A stretch of 64,000 bases of DNA from Nemorincola caseinilytica (GTDB lineage: Bacteria > Bacteroidota > Bacteroidia > Chitinophagales > Chitinophagaceae): positions 114,777 to 178,776 of the forward strand of contig NZ_BAABFA010000009.1 of the NCBI RefSeq assembly GCF_039540515.1, written 5' to 3'. Both the position numbers and the translations under genes were made by a program. Positions 7,558 to 16,756 of this stretch are shown piece after piece (the first letter of the stretch is position 1; every line of letters begins with the position of its first letter). Below the pieces are notes generated by a model. It saw only the letters and a list, made by a program, of their open reading frames with translations, was not told the DNA's origin and did not search any database.

Positions 7558-9069
7558 TTAATGCACATCATGCATCAGCTTTCGCACGAACGGCGATATG
7601 GCTATGAGGGCTATACCCGCTATCAGCGCGTATAGCGCCAGGTCTTTGTAACCATCGGTATAGGCTATCAGCTTCTGTGTCAGGGAGGCGTTCTCGCTGG
7701 TGGTCATGCCTGCGCCCAGTATACCGGCGGCATACTGGCCATAGGCGCTCGCCAGGAACCACATACCCATCATCATGCCATGCAGCGGCTTGGGGGCCAG
7801 CGTGGTCATTAGCGACAGGCCTATGGGCGACAGGCACAGTTCGCCCAGTGTAGACGTAAGATATGCCAGCGTAAAGATGTTCAGCGAGGTCTTGCCCTCG
7901 GCATCGGCAAAGAAGCGGGTATAATAATACAGGTAGAACGATACCGCCACGAACAGGAACGCCAGCCCGAACTTTATGACCGTATTGGGCTCTATCTTCC
8001 TCTTGGCCAGTCCCAGCCACAGCAGGCCCGCCAGCGGGCTGAAGATGATAACGAATAACGAATTGGAAGAATTGTTCACCACGTTGGGGTCTATCTTGAT
8101 GCCCATCACGTTATCGTGCAGGTTGTAGCGGGCAAAAAGGCTCAGCGATCCGCCCGCCTGCTCGAAGAATGCCCAGAAAAAGATGCTGAATATGATGAAC
8201 ACAAAGGCCGCCACCAGCTTCTCGCGTTCCTTCTTGCTGTATTTCATCATTTCGTACATGATGTATAGTACGGCCACCGGCCCCACTATGTACATAAAGT
8301 AATCGGTATACTCACTGTTCTTCACCAGCAGGTATATAAGCGGCATCACCAGCAGCGATCCCGCATATACCATTATATCGTTCATCCTTATTTTATTCTT
8401 CGGCATCTTCCCCCTCAGTGGCGACAGGCCTATGGGGCCTATCTGGGTACGGGTAAAGATGAATATGCCCAGCCCTATTATCATACCTATGCCCGCCAGC
8501 GAAAAGGCCGCGTTCCACGAATACCTGTTGGCCGTCTCTATACACAGCCACCCACCCAGCAGGGCGCCTATGTTTATACCCGAGTAGAACAGGCCGAAAC
8601 CCGCATCTCGCCTCGGGTCGCCCTCCTTATACAGGCTGCCCACCATCGTAGATATATTGGGTTTGAAGAAACCCGTGCCCACTATGGTAAAGGCTATACC
8701 TACATAATACATATCCTTGGGCGAGAAGGCCAGCGTAAAGCTGCCGATGATCATGAGCAGGCCGCCCCAGAATATCGATTTGCGAAAGCCCAGTATCTTA
8801 TCGGCAAAGAGGCCGCCTATGAAGGTCATTGCATATATGAAGGCCTGTATGCCGCCGTACTTCAGGTTGGCATCGCGCTCGCTCAGCATCAGTTGCTCTA
8901 CCATGAACACTGTGAGCATACCGCGCATGCCATAGAATGCGAAACGCTCCCACATCTCTGAAAAGAACAGGTACCACAGTTGTTTGGGGTAGCTACCCTT
9001 GAAATCCTGCACCTGTTCCAGCGTCATTTCCTGTTTGGTCTCCATTATATCGGTCATTTGTCCGAACAA
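7558..9069 (-). CDS. POT-family proton-dependent oligopeptide transporter
   Basis: A 503-residue major facilitator of the POT/PTR2 family, which imports di- and tripeptides together with protons across the inner membrane. The conserved E-x-x-E-R motif is seen in FFSEMWERFAFYGMRGML. The PTR2 signature region is KPNISTMVGSLYKEGDPRRD followed by GLFYSGINIGALLGGWLC. About 12-14 hydrophobic segments are present. The start could be the ATG at 9069 or the one at 9057 (MTDIMETKQ). It follows a second POT gene of the same strand, with a terminator in the gap, so it may have its own promoter. Confidence 0.92.
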   Translation of the reverse strand: MFGQMTDIMETKQEMTLEQVQDFKGSYPKQLWYLFFSEMWERFAFYGMRGMLTVFMVEQLMLSERDANLKYGGIQAFIYAMTFIGGLFADKILGFRKSIFWGGLLMIIGSFTLAFSPKDMYYVGIAFTIVGTGFFKPNISTMVGSLYKEGDPRRDAGFGLFYSGINIGALLGGWLCIETANRYSWNAAFSLAGIGMIIGLGIFIFTRTQIGPIGLSPLRGKMPKNKIRMNDIMVYAGSLLVMPLIYLLVKNSEYTDYFMYIVGPVAVLYIMYEMMKYSKKEREKLVAAFVFIIFSIFFWAFFEQAGGSLSLFARYNLHDNVMGIKIDPNVVNNSSNSLFVIIFSPLAGLLWLGLAKRKIEPNTVIKFGLAFLFVAVSFYLYYYTRFFADAEGKTSLNIFTLAYLTSTLGELCLSPIGLSLMTTLAPKPLHGMMMGMWFLASAYGQYAAGILGAGMTTSENASLTQKLIAYTDGYKDLALYALIAGIALIAISPFVRKLMHDVH

Positions 9070-9112
9070 AATAAGAGATATTTTTTATCTACCCCTATTT
9101 TATACCCCAAGG

Positions 9113-9147
9113 ACCTCCCCCCGACCCTCTCCGAAGGACAGGGAGGT
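9113..9147. repeat. Dispersed palindromic intergenic repeat (copy 1)
   Basis: Inverted repeat ACCTCCC...GGGAGGT around CCGACCCTCTCCGAAGGACA. Related sequences are at 22946-22979 (inside carB), 31660-31680, 46238-46260 and 55364-55395. Palindromes of this CCTCCC/CTCCGAAGGAG kind are common between genes in Bacteroidota. Confidence 0.7.
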
Positions 9148-9181
9148 GATATGTGAGTAATGTACGAAGCACTTGCAATAA

Positions 9182-9207
9182 AAAAGCGGGAACCATGTCC
9201 CGCTTTT
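9182..9207. terminator. Rho-independent terminator after the upstream POT gene
   Basis: Inverted repeat AAAAGCGGGA / TCCCGCTTTT with a 6-base loop, 27 bases past the stop codon of the POT gene that starts at 10778. Confidence 0.85.
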
Positions 9208-9233
9208 CTGATAACTATTTGAATAGCTTTTGC

Positions 9234-10778
9234 CTAGTGTACACCGTGCATCATCTTCTGCAGCTTCCTGCACAGCAGGAAGAGTATGGCAGCCGCAGCG
9301 CCCGAGAAACCTACGAATATCATGAAGTATGTATACAGGCTGTCTATCTCTATACCCAGGAAGTGCGGGTGCGTAGGCAGCGCAGGGTCGGGATAGAGCG
9401 AGCTCATGGTACCTGCCAGCTTGTTGCCGGTAGCTATCGCCAGGAACCATATACCCATCATCAGCGATGTGAAGCGGCCCGGTGTCAGCTTGTTCACCAT
9501 AGACAGGCCTATGGGGCTCAGGAACAGCTCGCCTATAGTATGCAGGAAGTACAGACCTGTGAGCCATACCATGCTGGTACCGGCAGCGGGTATGTTCTTA
9601 GAGCCCATGGCTATGAAGAGGTAGCCCAGCGCCAGGAAGGCAAGACCCAACGACTGCTTGTAGGGCGCCACGGGATTGATACCCTTCTTGGCAAGGCCCA
9701 CCCACATAGCGCTGATGATGGGCGCCAGCAGTACTATGAATGCCGCATTGAAGCTCTGGAAATAACTGGCAGGCATTTCTTTGCCAAAGATGTGACGGTC
9801 GGTCTGGGCATCGGCAAAGAAGGTGAGCGAAGCGCCCGCCTGCTCGAAGCACATCCAGAAGAACACCACGAATATCATGATGAGTATGATGACCCACAGC
9901 CTGTCTTTCTCTACCTTGGTCAGCGTAGGGTCGGTAATGATCACGAACGGCCCTACCAGTGTCATACCATATATCAGTGATCCCCATACGTCCAGCCCGG
10001 CACCCCAGAACAGCAGGGAGAATACCGTTACTATACCACCTATAAGTATCGTTAGCTGCTGCTTGCTGAAGCCCGCATCCTTCTTGCCGTCGGCAGGGGC
10101 ATCGTTCATTTTATTGGGGCCTACGCCCAGCTGCCTGCCCATGGGGTCTATCACATACTTGTCCTTGGTCATGTAAAAGATGACCAGGCTTATGAGCATA
10201 CCTACACCCGCCGAAAGGAAACCCCATTTGAAGTCTACGTTCTCGCCCAGGTAGCCGCACACCAGCGGTGCCAGGAAAGCGCCCGCGTTGATACCCATAT
10301 AGAATATGGTATAGGCGGCATCCTTGCGGCTATCATTGTCGGGGTATAGCTGGCCCACCATGGTAGATATATTGGGCTTGAAGAAACCATTGCCGAATAT
10401 GAGCAGCGTAAGGCCGCCCCACATCAGCGATATGGCAGCTCCCTTATCGGCCCCGCCCGCCATGCTGGCCGAGAAGAACAGCAGGAACTGCCCCAGCGCC
10501 ATCAGCAGGCCACCTATGAATATCGATTTACGGTTGCCCCAGTACCTGTCGGCCATATAGCCACCTATCAGGGGGGTCAGGTACACAAGGCCGGTATAGC
10601 TGCCATATATGTTGCTGGCCAGTGCTTTATCCAGCAGCAGCATCTTCGTCATGTACAGCATGAAGATGGCGCGCATACCATAATAACTGAAACGCTCCCA
10701 GAACTCGGTAGCGAACAACACATACAGCCCCTTAGGGTGCCCTTTCTGGGTCACAACGTTCTCATTCGAATTACTCAT
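9234..10778 (-). CDS. POT-family proton-dependent oligopeptide transporter (second copy)
   Basis: A 514-residue POT/PTR2 transporter, paralogous to the next gene downstream. It has the E-x-x-E-R motif in FATEFWERFSYYGMRAIF, the signature KPNISTMVGQLYPDNDSRKD and the TIFYMGINAGAFLAPLVCGY segment, and about 14 predicted membrane helices. A charged stretch around residues 225-245 (NKMNDAPADGKKDAGF) would be the cytoplasmic loop between the helix bundles. Two different POT paralogues in tandem suggest different peptide preferences, which the sequence does not reveal. The gene is divergent from purD; the 85-base gap holds both promoters. Confidence 0.92.
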   Translation of the reverse strand: MSNSNENVVTQKGHPKGLYVLFATEFWERFSYYGMRAIFMLYMTKMLLLDKALASNIYGSYTGLVYLTPLIGGYMADRYWGNRKSIFIGGLLMALGQFLLFFSASMAGGADKGAAISLMWGGLTLLIFGNGFFKPNISTMVGQLYPDNDSRKDAAYTIFYMGINAGAFLAPLVCGYLGENVDFKWGFLSAGVGMLISLVIFYMTKDKYVIDPMGRQLGVGPNKMNDAPADGKKDAGFSKQQLTILIGGIVTVFSLLFWGAGLDVWGSLIYGMTLVGPFVIITDPTLTKVEKDRLWVIILIMIFVVFFWMCFEQAGASLTFFADAQTDRHIFGKEMPASYFQSFNAAFIVLLAPIISAMWVGLAKKGINPVAPYKQSLGLAFLALGYLFIAMGSKNIPAAGTSMVWLTGLYFLHTIGELFLSPIGLSMVNKLTPGRFTSLMMGIWFLAIATGNKLAGTMSSLYPDPALPTHPHFLGIEIDSLYTYFMIFVGFSGAAAAILFLLCRKLQKMMHGVH

Positions 10779-10863
10779 AGATATATTTATATTTTTTTAC
10801 CGAACTGCCAATTTAGTAAAATAATTACCGTACCACGGGCGTTTTTTTAGTTTTTTTGCACTT

Positions 10864-12150
10864 ATGTCCGTAAAAAAGCAAAATATCCTCCTTTTGGGGG
10901 CAGGCGGCCGCGAGTGTACACTGGCCTGGAAACTGCGCCAGAGCCCCCTTTGCGATAATTTATATATAGCCCCCGGCAATGCCGGCACACACGAATATGG
11001 CACCAACCTGCCCATTGCCGTGAGCGACTTCGAGGGCATAAAGAAAGCCTGCCTCGATCACCAGATAGACATTCTCCTGCCCGGCCCCGAAGACCCGCTA
11101 GTGGCCGGTATATACGACTTCATAAAGGCCGATGACCAGCTAAAGCATATCATAGTGGCAGGACCATCAAAAGAGGGCGCACAGCTAGAGGGTAGCAAGG
11201 CATTCTCCAAGCGTTTCATGCAGCGGCATGGCATACCTACTGCGGCCTACCGCGAGTTCACTGCCGATAATTATGCCGAGGGCGAGGCTTACATCAGGCA
11301 GCAGCCCATACCCGTAGTGCTGAAGGCCGATGGCCTGGCCGCAGGCAAGGGCGTGGTGATAGCCCAAAGCACCGACGAGGCGCTCACCGCCTTCCGCTCC
11401 ATGATCATGGACCGCCAGTTCGGCGATGCCGGCAGCAAGGTGGTCATAGAGCAGTTCCTCGATGGTATAGAACTCTCTGTCTTCGCCCTTACCGATGGCC
11501 GGGACTATGCCCTGCTGCCCGAGGCCAAGGACTACAAGCGCATAGGCGAGGGCGATACCGGCCTCAATACAGGTGGCATGGGCGCTATATCGCCCGTACC
11601 CTTTGCCGATGAACTGTTCATGAACAAGGTGATCACCCGTATCGTACGGCCCACGGTCGATGGATTGCGGAGCGAAGGCATAGTATACAACGGCTTCATT
11701 TTCTTCGGCCTTATAAAAGTGCAGGGAGAGCCATATGTGATAGAGTACAACTGCCGCATGGGCGACCCCGAGACGGAGGTAGTGATGCCCCGCCTGGAGA
11801 ACGACCTCGTAGAGCTGATACTGCTCATGGGCCAGGGCCGCCTTACCGAGGGCATAATAAAGCACAGCGCACAGGCCGCAGGCGCTGTAATGCTGGTGTC
11901 GGGCGGCTATCCCGGCGACTATGCTAAAGGCAAGATAATGACCGGGTTCCAACAGGTGCAGGGCAGCATGCTCTTTCATGCAGGCACTACTACCAGGGAT
12001 GGCAACGTGGTTACCAGTGGCGGGCGTGTGCTGGCCATCACCTCTATGGGCAGGGATATAAAAGAAGCGCTTGCAAAAAGCTATGAGAATGCAGCACATA
12101 TCTCTTACGAGGGCTGCTATTACCGCCGCGATATAGGCTGGGAGTTCTAA
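10864..12150 (+). CDS. purD: Phosphoribosylamine-glycine ligase (GAR synthetase)
   Basis: PurD joins glycine to 5-phosphoribosylamine using ATP, the second step of purine synthesis, in the cytoplasm. The 428-residue length is standard. The N-terminal domain starts NILLLGAGGRECTLAWKL, a typical PurD opening. The ATP-grasp domain includes VVLKADGLAAGKGVVIA, EQFLDGIELSVFALTDG and the conserved NTGGMGAISPVP. The metal/ATP-site block YVIEYNCRMGDPETEVVMPRL is intact. It is a single-gene unit, divergent from a POT transporter, and ends at a strong hairpin terminator. Confidence 0.97.
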   Translation: MSVKKQNILLLGAGGRECTLAWKLRQSPLCDNLYIAPGNAGTHEYGTNLPIAVSDFEGIKKACLDHQIDILLPGPEDPLVAGIYDFIKADDQLKHIIVAGPSKEGAQLEGSKAFSKRFMQRHGIPTAAYREFTADNYAEGEAYIRQQPIPVVLKADGLAAGKGVVIAQSTDEALTAFRSMIMDRQFGDAGSKVVIEQFLDGIELSVFALTDGRDYALLPEAKDYKRIGEGDTGLNTGGMGAISPVPFADELFMNKVITRIVRPTVDGLRSEGIVYNGFIFFGLIKVQGEPYVIEYNCRMGDPETEVVMPRLENDLVELILLMGQGRLTEGIIKHSAQAAGAVMLVSGGYPGDYAKGKIMTGFQQVQGSMLFHAGTTTRDGNVVTSGGRVLAITSMGRDIKEALAKSYENAAHISYEGCYYRRDIGWEF

Positions 12151-12177
12151 CGCTCCTTTTATTGTCAAAATTTTACA

Positions 12178-12216
12178 GAACGGCTGCCCGAAAGGGCGGC
12201 CGTTCCTGCTTTTTTA
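12178..12216 (+). terminator. Rho-independent terminator of purD
   Basis: Stem GAACGGCTGCCC / GGGCGGCCGTTC closed by a GAAA loop and followed by CTGCTTTTTT, 28 bases after the purD stop codon. One position in the stem is not Watson-Crick paired. Confidence 0.85.
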
Positions 12217-12335
12217 ACAATGCGCAAACCCCACCACAAGCCTTTTAACAGGGCTTTGGCAATAGTAGACACGAAATGTGTGATAGATATAAAACAGGCC
12301 CGAAACGTATAATGCATCCGGGGCATCGGCAATAC

Positions 12336-12343
12336 TAGCTTTG
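12336..12343 (+). promoter_or_regulatory. TAnnTTTG -7 element upstream of the OmpA-family gene
   Basis: TAGCTTTG lies 101 bases upstream of the ATG at 12444. A start site about 7 bases further on would give a leader of about 95 bases. No clear TTG -33 element is seen. Confidence 0.4.
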
Positions 12344-12443
12344 TGTTTCAGGCCCGGCTCCCTTTCCCGGCACCTGCCTTCCTCAGCGCAGTGTTCCGGC
12401 AAGGGGACCAAGGGTCATCACACACACCCTAAAACGCACCTAT

Positions 12444-14774
12444 ATGCACACACGCTACTTATCACTATCCTTACTGTGCGCCCTCCTTTTTCCGGTACAT
12501 TCATATGGGCAGCGCATGCTTGGCATCGCCACCGGCAACTGGGCCGGCACCTCTTCTCTCTACCTCGATCCTGCCGGTATAGCCGGTTCCCGGCAAAGGA
12601 CCGTTATCGATGTATTGGCTTTGAACGCCTTTGTAGAGAACGACCTCGGCACCATCAACAACCGAACGCTCTTCTCCCAGCTCAATAGCCGCGAGCTGCT
12701 GAAGGTGAACGACGTATTCAAATTCAATGGCCGCTCGCAGGTGAACCTGATGCTGCCCTATGCCGAGGTACGCGGCCCGGGCTTCCTGTGGAGCATAGAC
12801 CACAAGAACACTATAGGCATCACTACCCGCCTGCGCGGCGCCAACCAGTTCACCGGGGTGAACGAAAAGATATACCGCACCGTGCTGGACCCCACCTATG
12901 CCACCACCAATGGCGACTATACCACTACCTCCCGCAACTTCAAGTGGAATGCCGCCACATGGGGCGAGATAGGCTTTTCCTATGCACGTGTACTGGTAGA
13001 TGAGGGCGAGAATTTCCTGAGCCTCGGCGGTACCGTCAGGTACCTGGCCGCCGCGGCCTATGTATCTATGCAGGGCAACAATGTGAATGCCACCTACTAT
13101 GCCGCACAAGACTCCCTGCGCATCTCTAATGCCAATATAGAGTTCTCCAGCAATGTGGCCCACAGCTACCGCAGGGTAGATGCCACCACCGAGGCCAATT
13201 CCAGCCCCAGCATGTTCAGCCGCTACTTTGGCAAGCAGGGTGGTTCGGGCATAGGCGGCGATATAGGTTTCCACTACGAGTTTCGCCCCAACCCCGAGCA
13301 ATACCTCTACGAGCCTATAGACAGCCGTGGCAAAAAGAGGATAAAAGACCACAGCGCCGTACAATACAAGCTACGCATATCTGCCGCCGTTACCGATATA
13401 GGCAGCATGCGCTTTGCCAACGGGGTGAACCGCAAGGCGGTAGCCACCGGCAATGGCTATATAATAGGCAGCAAGGTGGGCGACAATGTGAACAACTACC
13501 GCAACTTCACCAGCTATGCGCGCCAGCAGGGCTTCGATGTAGATACCATGCGGCAGGATGCCGTCTACTACCTGCCCACCACCATGGTGCTGGGTATAGA
13601 CTATAAGATATGGCGCAACTTCTACATCAATGGTACCTCTCTCATCAATGTAGCGGGCAAAGAGCGCACGGGCAATTACTTCTACGACCAGGTAACTGTC
13701 ACTCCCCGCTTCGATAAGGATATCCTCAGCATAGCCATACCCATTACCTACAATATATATTCCGAGTCGTTCAAGGCAGGTCTGGGCCTGCGGGTGGGCG
13801 GCTTCTTCATAGGTGGCGACGACCTGCTGGGCCTCATAAGCAACAACCAGTATGGTGTCAATATCTACACAGGCCTGGCAGTACCCATCAACTATGCCAA
13901 ACCCCGCGACCGCGACCATGACCGTATCACCGACCGCAACGATAAATGCCCCGATACACCCGGCATATGGGAGTTCCACGGCTGTCCCGACCCCGACCGT
14001 GATAAGGATGGTATAGCCAATGCACAGGACCGCTGCCCCGATGTGGCCGGCTCGCCCACAGCACAGGGCTGCCCCGACCGTGATAAGGACGGTGTGACCG
14101 ATGCTACCGACCGCTGCCCCGATGTACCCGGCATAGCCGCACTGGCCGGATGCCCCGATACCGATAAGGACGGCATAGCCGATGGCGAAGATGCATGCCC
14201 CGATGTACCCGGTATAGCCGCCTTCAAAGGATGCCCCGATACCGATGGCGATGGCCTGCAGGACAATATGGACAAGTGCCCCACCAAGGCAGGCCCCATA
14301 GCCCTGGGTGGCTGCCCCGATACCGACATGGACGGCCTGGCCGATAATGTGGACCGCTGCCCCAACAAACCCGGCCCCGCCAGCAACTATGGCTGCCCCG
14401 AGGTACGCGTAGAGGTCATAAAACGCCTCTCGCATGCTGCTACAGCGCTAGAGTTCGAGACAGGCAAGGCCGTTATAAAGGTGAGCTCCTATAGTATGCT
14501 CGACGATATAGTAAAACTGCTGAACGAATACAGCGACCACTATATGGATATAGAAGGCCATACCGATAATGTAGGCTCTGATGCCAGCAACCTCATACTG
14601 TCCGAAGAGCGTGCAGGCGCTGTGAAGGAGTACTTTATAAATAAAGGTGTAGCCCCCGACAGGCTGGTGGTAAGGGGCATGGGCGAATCGATGCCGGTGG
14701 CCGGCAATAATACCGCCGCAGGCCGCGCCCAGAACCGCCGCGTGAAGATGACCCTGAAGGTACGCGGCCAGTAA
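12444..14774 (+). CDS. Outer-membrane OmpA-family protein with DUF5723-like barrel and TSP3 repeats
   Basis: A 776-residue surface protein. A signal peptide (MHTRYLSLSLLCALLFPVHS, ending near SYGQ) precedes a region of about 460 residues resembling the DUF5723 outer-membrane barrel domain, starting with the typical NWAGTSSLYLDPAGIAGSR. Residues about 488-652 hold six thrombospondin type 3 repeats, each with a calcium-binding D-x-D-x-D-G-type loop and a CPD...GCP unit. The C-terminal 120 residues are an OmpA peptidoglycan-binding domain (LEFETGKAVIKVSSYSMLDD, DIEGHTDNVGSDASN, NRRVKM). The architecture fits a barrel tethered to peptidoglycan through a rigid calcium-stiffened stalk. It is monocistronic, with its own promoter and terminator. 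Confidence 0.9.
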   Translation: MHTRYLSLSLLCALLFPVHSYGQRMLGIATGNWAGTSSLYLDPAGIAGSRQRTVIDVLALNAFVENDLGTINNRTLFSQLNSRELLKVNDVFKFNGRSQVNLMLPYAEVRGPGFLWSIDHKNTIGITTRLRGANQFTGVNEKIYRTVLDPTYATTNGDYTTTSRNFKWNAATWGEIGFSYARVLVDEGENFLSLGGTVRYLAAAAYVSMQGNNVNATYYAAQDSLRISNANIEFSSNVAHSYRRVDATTEANSSPSMFSRYFGKQGGSGIGGDIGFHYEFRPNPEQYLYEPIDSRGKKRIKDHSAVQYKLRISAAVTDIGSMRFANGVNRKAVATGNGYIIGSKVGDNVNNYRNFTSYARQQGFDVDTMRQDAVYYLPTTMVLGIDYKIWRNFYINGTSLINVAGKERTGNYFYDQVTVTPRFDKDILSIAIPITYNIYSESFKAGLGLRVGGFFIGGDDLLGLISNNQYGVNIYTGLAVPINYAKPRDRDHDRITDRNDKCPDTPGIWEFHGCPDPDRDKDGIANAQDRCPDVAGSPTAQGCPDRDKDGVTDATDRCPDVPGIAALAGCPDTDKDGIADGEDACPDVPGIAAFKGCPDTDGDGLQDNMDKCPTKAGPIALGGCPDTDMDGLADNVDRCPNKPGPASNYGCPEVRVEVIKRLSHAATALEFETGKAVIKVSSYSMLDDIVKLLNEYSDHYMDIEGHTDNVGSDASNLILSEERAGAVKEYFINKGVAPDRLVVRGMGESMPVAGNNTAAGRAQNRRVKMTLKVRGQ

Positions 14775-14814
14775 GATGCTTTTTATGTGTGGTTAGGATC
14801 TCGTGGGGATACGT

Positions 14815-14848
14815 GAATACCCGGCCCAAAGGCCGGGTATTCCGTTTT
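14815..14848 (+). terminator. Rho-independent terminator of the OmpA-family gene
   Basis: Perfect 12-base stem GAATACCCGGCC / GGCCGGGTATTC with a CAAA loop, followed by CGTTTT, 41 bases after the stop codon. Confidence 0.9.
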
Positions 14849-15216
14849 GGCTAATTTCTATTATATCATATTATTCCTGTTTTTACCCCTAAAACTGCTA
14901 ATGCATTGAAAGACACACACTTAATTGTAGAACATTTTCCCCACTTCCACAACTTTAATACCCCTTTAGCATTTCTCACAATGGATTATATTATAATGAT
15001 CTATAAAAGCAGAAATATTTTCTATGTATAAATAAAATTCTTTTCACATTCACAATAAACAACTTACACAAAACAATAAATATTATTTAACAGTTACCGT
15101 CTTACCTTTGCAAAGAAAAGAGGTAAGTGTGCCGCAAATGGTCTGATAGTTGATTATCAGTATGTAGTATACCTGATCACCTCACTATTGATAACTCACA
15201 CAAAAACAGAACAGTC
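14849..15216 (+). other. AT-rich non-coding gap upstream of the HU gene
   Basis: This stretch is much richer in A+T than its surroundings and contains no plausible reading frame, tRNA or clear hairpin. It carries the promoter box at 15103-15110 and probably a leader of about 100 bases for the HU gene. I looked for DnaA-box clusters and saw none that match well. Confidence 0.5.
15103..15110 (+). promoter_or_regulatory. TAnnTTTG -7 element of the HU gene
   Basis: TACCTTTG, the consensus -7 sequence, lies 106 bases before the HU start codon within an AT-rich region. Confidence 0.6.
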
Positions 15217-15537
15217 ATGAGAAAAGCAGACATCGTTGGCAGCATTGCCGAAAAGACCGGGATCCCTAAGGTAGACATTCTTGTTGCGCTCGAAGCGTTC
15301 TTCAAAGAAGTGAAAACTTCTCTGGTAGAAGGTGAGCCTGTGTATGTACGCGGCTTCGGCAGCTTCATCCTGAAGAAGCGCGCAGCCAAAATAGGCCGGA
15401 ACATCAAGAAGAACGTAGCGGTAGAGATACCCGAACACTTCATTCCCGCCTTCAAACCTGCACGCGAGTTCGTACAGGCAGTAAAAGGTTCCACTCACGA
15501 GCTCGTAGCTCATGATGGTGAAATGGTAGACCAATAA
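15217..15537 (+). CDS. HU/IHF-family DNA-binding protein
   Basis: A 106-residue nucleoid protein that bends DNA as a dimer. The start MRKADIVGSIAEKTGIPK, the core FFKEVKTSLVEGEPVYVRGF and the beta-arm region KKRAAKIGRNIKKN with IPEHFIPAFKPAREF are all typical. The last 16 or so residues (KGSTHELVAHDGEMVDQ) extend past the usual 90-residue HU and are acidic. From memory, an HU/IHF gene just upstream of an rng gene is a recurring order in Bacteroidota; here a TPR gene and a 30-residue ORF sit between them. Confidence 0.95.
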   Translation: MRKADIVGSIAEKTGIPKVDILVALEAFFKEVKTSLVEGEPVYVRGFGSFILKKRAAKIGRNIKKNVAVEIPEHFIPAFKPAREFVQAVKGSTHELVAHDGEMVDQ

Positions 15538-15569
15538 ACAGCCCGCGACCGCCGCAAGCGCTATTTCGC

Positions 15570-15577
15570 TACCTTTG
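15570..15577 (+). promoter_or_regulatory. TAnnTTTG -7 element of the TPR gene
   Basis: TACCTTTG lies 27 bases before the TTG start codon at 15604, consistent with a separate short-leader transcript for the TPR gene. Confidence 0.5.
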
Positions 15578-15603
15578 CGCACCAGATCAATAAAAATCTT
15601 CTT

Positions 15604-16467
15604 TTGCGCACAGTACATTATATAACACTTGCAGTTGCGGTCATACTCATCGCTCTTTTATACTGGGGAGGTAATACCGTTCCCCCCCGCGGCAAGAACG
15701 AGGTCGCTATGCAGCGTCCATCATCCGCAGGGGAGGTGTCCCCGGGCCCTGGCACCATGAAGCCCGCCTCTGTCGACTCTATAATAGCTGTGTCGAGAAA
15801 GCAACTCCCGAAAACAGTTGCCGACACGGTGTCGACCATTGAAAATGAACTAACAGCCATCAGCGATAGCTCGCAGATGGCTGTTGTTTTTAAGAAACTG
15901 GCGAGGGTATGGGGCCGTGCCCGCAAGCCGCGTGTAGCTATATATTATGAGGCCCGTGCCGCGAAATTGGAAAATTCCGAAAAAAGCCTCACCTTTGCAG
16001 GCCAATTATTTTTGGAGCTGCTGGAACACGAGGAAGACCGCAGTGTGCAGATGTGGGAAGCGACCGAAGCGATAAGCTGCCTGGAGCGCGCCCTGGCCCT
16101 GAACAAGGACAACGAAGAAGCAACACTGGCGCTGGCCTCGGCCTACATACAAGGTACAGCAGAACCCATGAAAGGAGTGCAGATGCTGCTGGCCATCACC
16201 CGCGAAAAGCCGGAAGATGTGCAGGCAAATATGCTCCTCGGCAGAATGTCCATCCAGTCTGCCCAGTACGACAAGGCCGTGAAACGCTTTGAGACCGTGC
16301 TGAAGGTGGAACCCGAAAATAAAGAGGCGCTATACTTTGCCGCACAGGCCTACGAAGGTGCAGGCGACAAAGCGAAAGCGATAGAAATGCTTGAAAAATG
16401 TAAAAAGGTGGTCAATAACCCCGAATTCAGTAAGGATATCGACCTGCATATAAATTCATTAAAGTAA
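15604..16467 (+). CDS. Membrane-anchored tetratricopeptide repeat protein
   Basis: A 287-residue protein that begins with TTG; no ATG or GTG in frame fits better, and an in-frame stop lies just upstream. One N-terminal membrane segment (YITLAVAVILIALLYWGG) probably anchors it, with the rest facing the periplasm or cytoplasm. After a low-complexity Pro/Ser linker, the C-terminal two thirds carry TPR units, for example EATLALASAYIQGTAEPMKG, DVQANMLLGRMSIQSAQYDK and EALYFAAQAYEGAGDKAKAI. TPRs mediate protein contacts; the partner is unknown. It lies between HU and the small basic protein and RNase G genes. Confidence 0.8.
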   Translation: MRTVHYITLAVAVILIALLYWGGNTVPPRGKNEVAMQRPSSAGEVSPGPGTMKPASVDSIIAVSRKQLPKTVADTVSTIENELTAISDSSQMAVVFKKLARVWGRARKPRVAIYYEARAAKLENSEKSLTFAGQLFLELLEHEEDRSVQMWEATEAISCLERALALNKDNEEATLALASAYIQGTAEPMKGVQMLLAITREKPEDVQANMLLGRMSIQSAQYDKAVKRFETVLKVEPENKEALYFAAQAYEGAGDKAKAIEMLEKCKKVVNNPEFSKDIDLHINSLK

Positions 16468-16486
16468 CTTTTTAAAAACTCATATT

Positions 16487-16579
16487 ATGCCTTGTGGTAA
16501 AAAGAGGAAACGTCATAAGATAGCCACTCACAAACGTAAAAAGCGTCTGAGGAAGAACCGTCATAAGAAGAATAAGTAG
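16487..16579 (+). CDS. Tiny basic AURKAIP1/COX24-type ribosome-associated protein (30 residues)
   Basis: A 30-residue, Lys/Arg/His-rich protein starting MPCGKKRKRHKIATHKRKKR and ending in NRHKKNK. It strongly resembles the tiny AURKAIP1/COX24-domain proteins annotated across Bacteroidota, related to mitochondrial mS38 and the actinobacterial ribosomal protein bS22. It therefore probably binds rRNA in the small subunit. The family link is recalled and not computed. It lies 20 bases after the TPR gene and 178 bases before the rng ATG. Its length puts it below most gene-calling cut-offs. Confidence 0.85.
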   Translation: MPCGKKRKRHKIATHKRKKRLRKNRHKKNK

Positions 16580-16756
16580 GCTATTCATTCCACCCTTAGC
16601 TTCATTATTTAACGCTGCCATTCCTGACCCGCACATCTGCCTGCGCACGCCCATATGCGAGCCGGCCGGTGTGCAGGTCTATTATTACAGCCCTAAAAGC
16701 CTCGCTGATACTATTTGGGGGCGTTGCAGCCGAAGCTGAGACCCGGTCTCATACCA

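Noticed and set aside
7558..10778. Tandem POT transporters as a recent duplication
   Set aside because: The two proteins differ along most of their length and are separated by a terminator and a repeat, so they look like old paralogues.
13371..14435. Long open frame antisense to the OmpA-family gene
   Set aside because: It mirrors the repetitive, GC-rich TSP3 region, has no start context or homology-like motifs, and the plus-strand gene is certain.
14849..15216. Possible replication origin in the AT-rich gap before HU
   Set aside because: No good cluster of DnaA boxes and no dnaA, dnaN or gidA-type neighbours.
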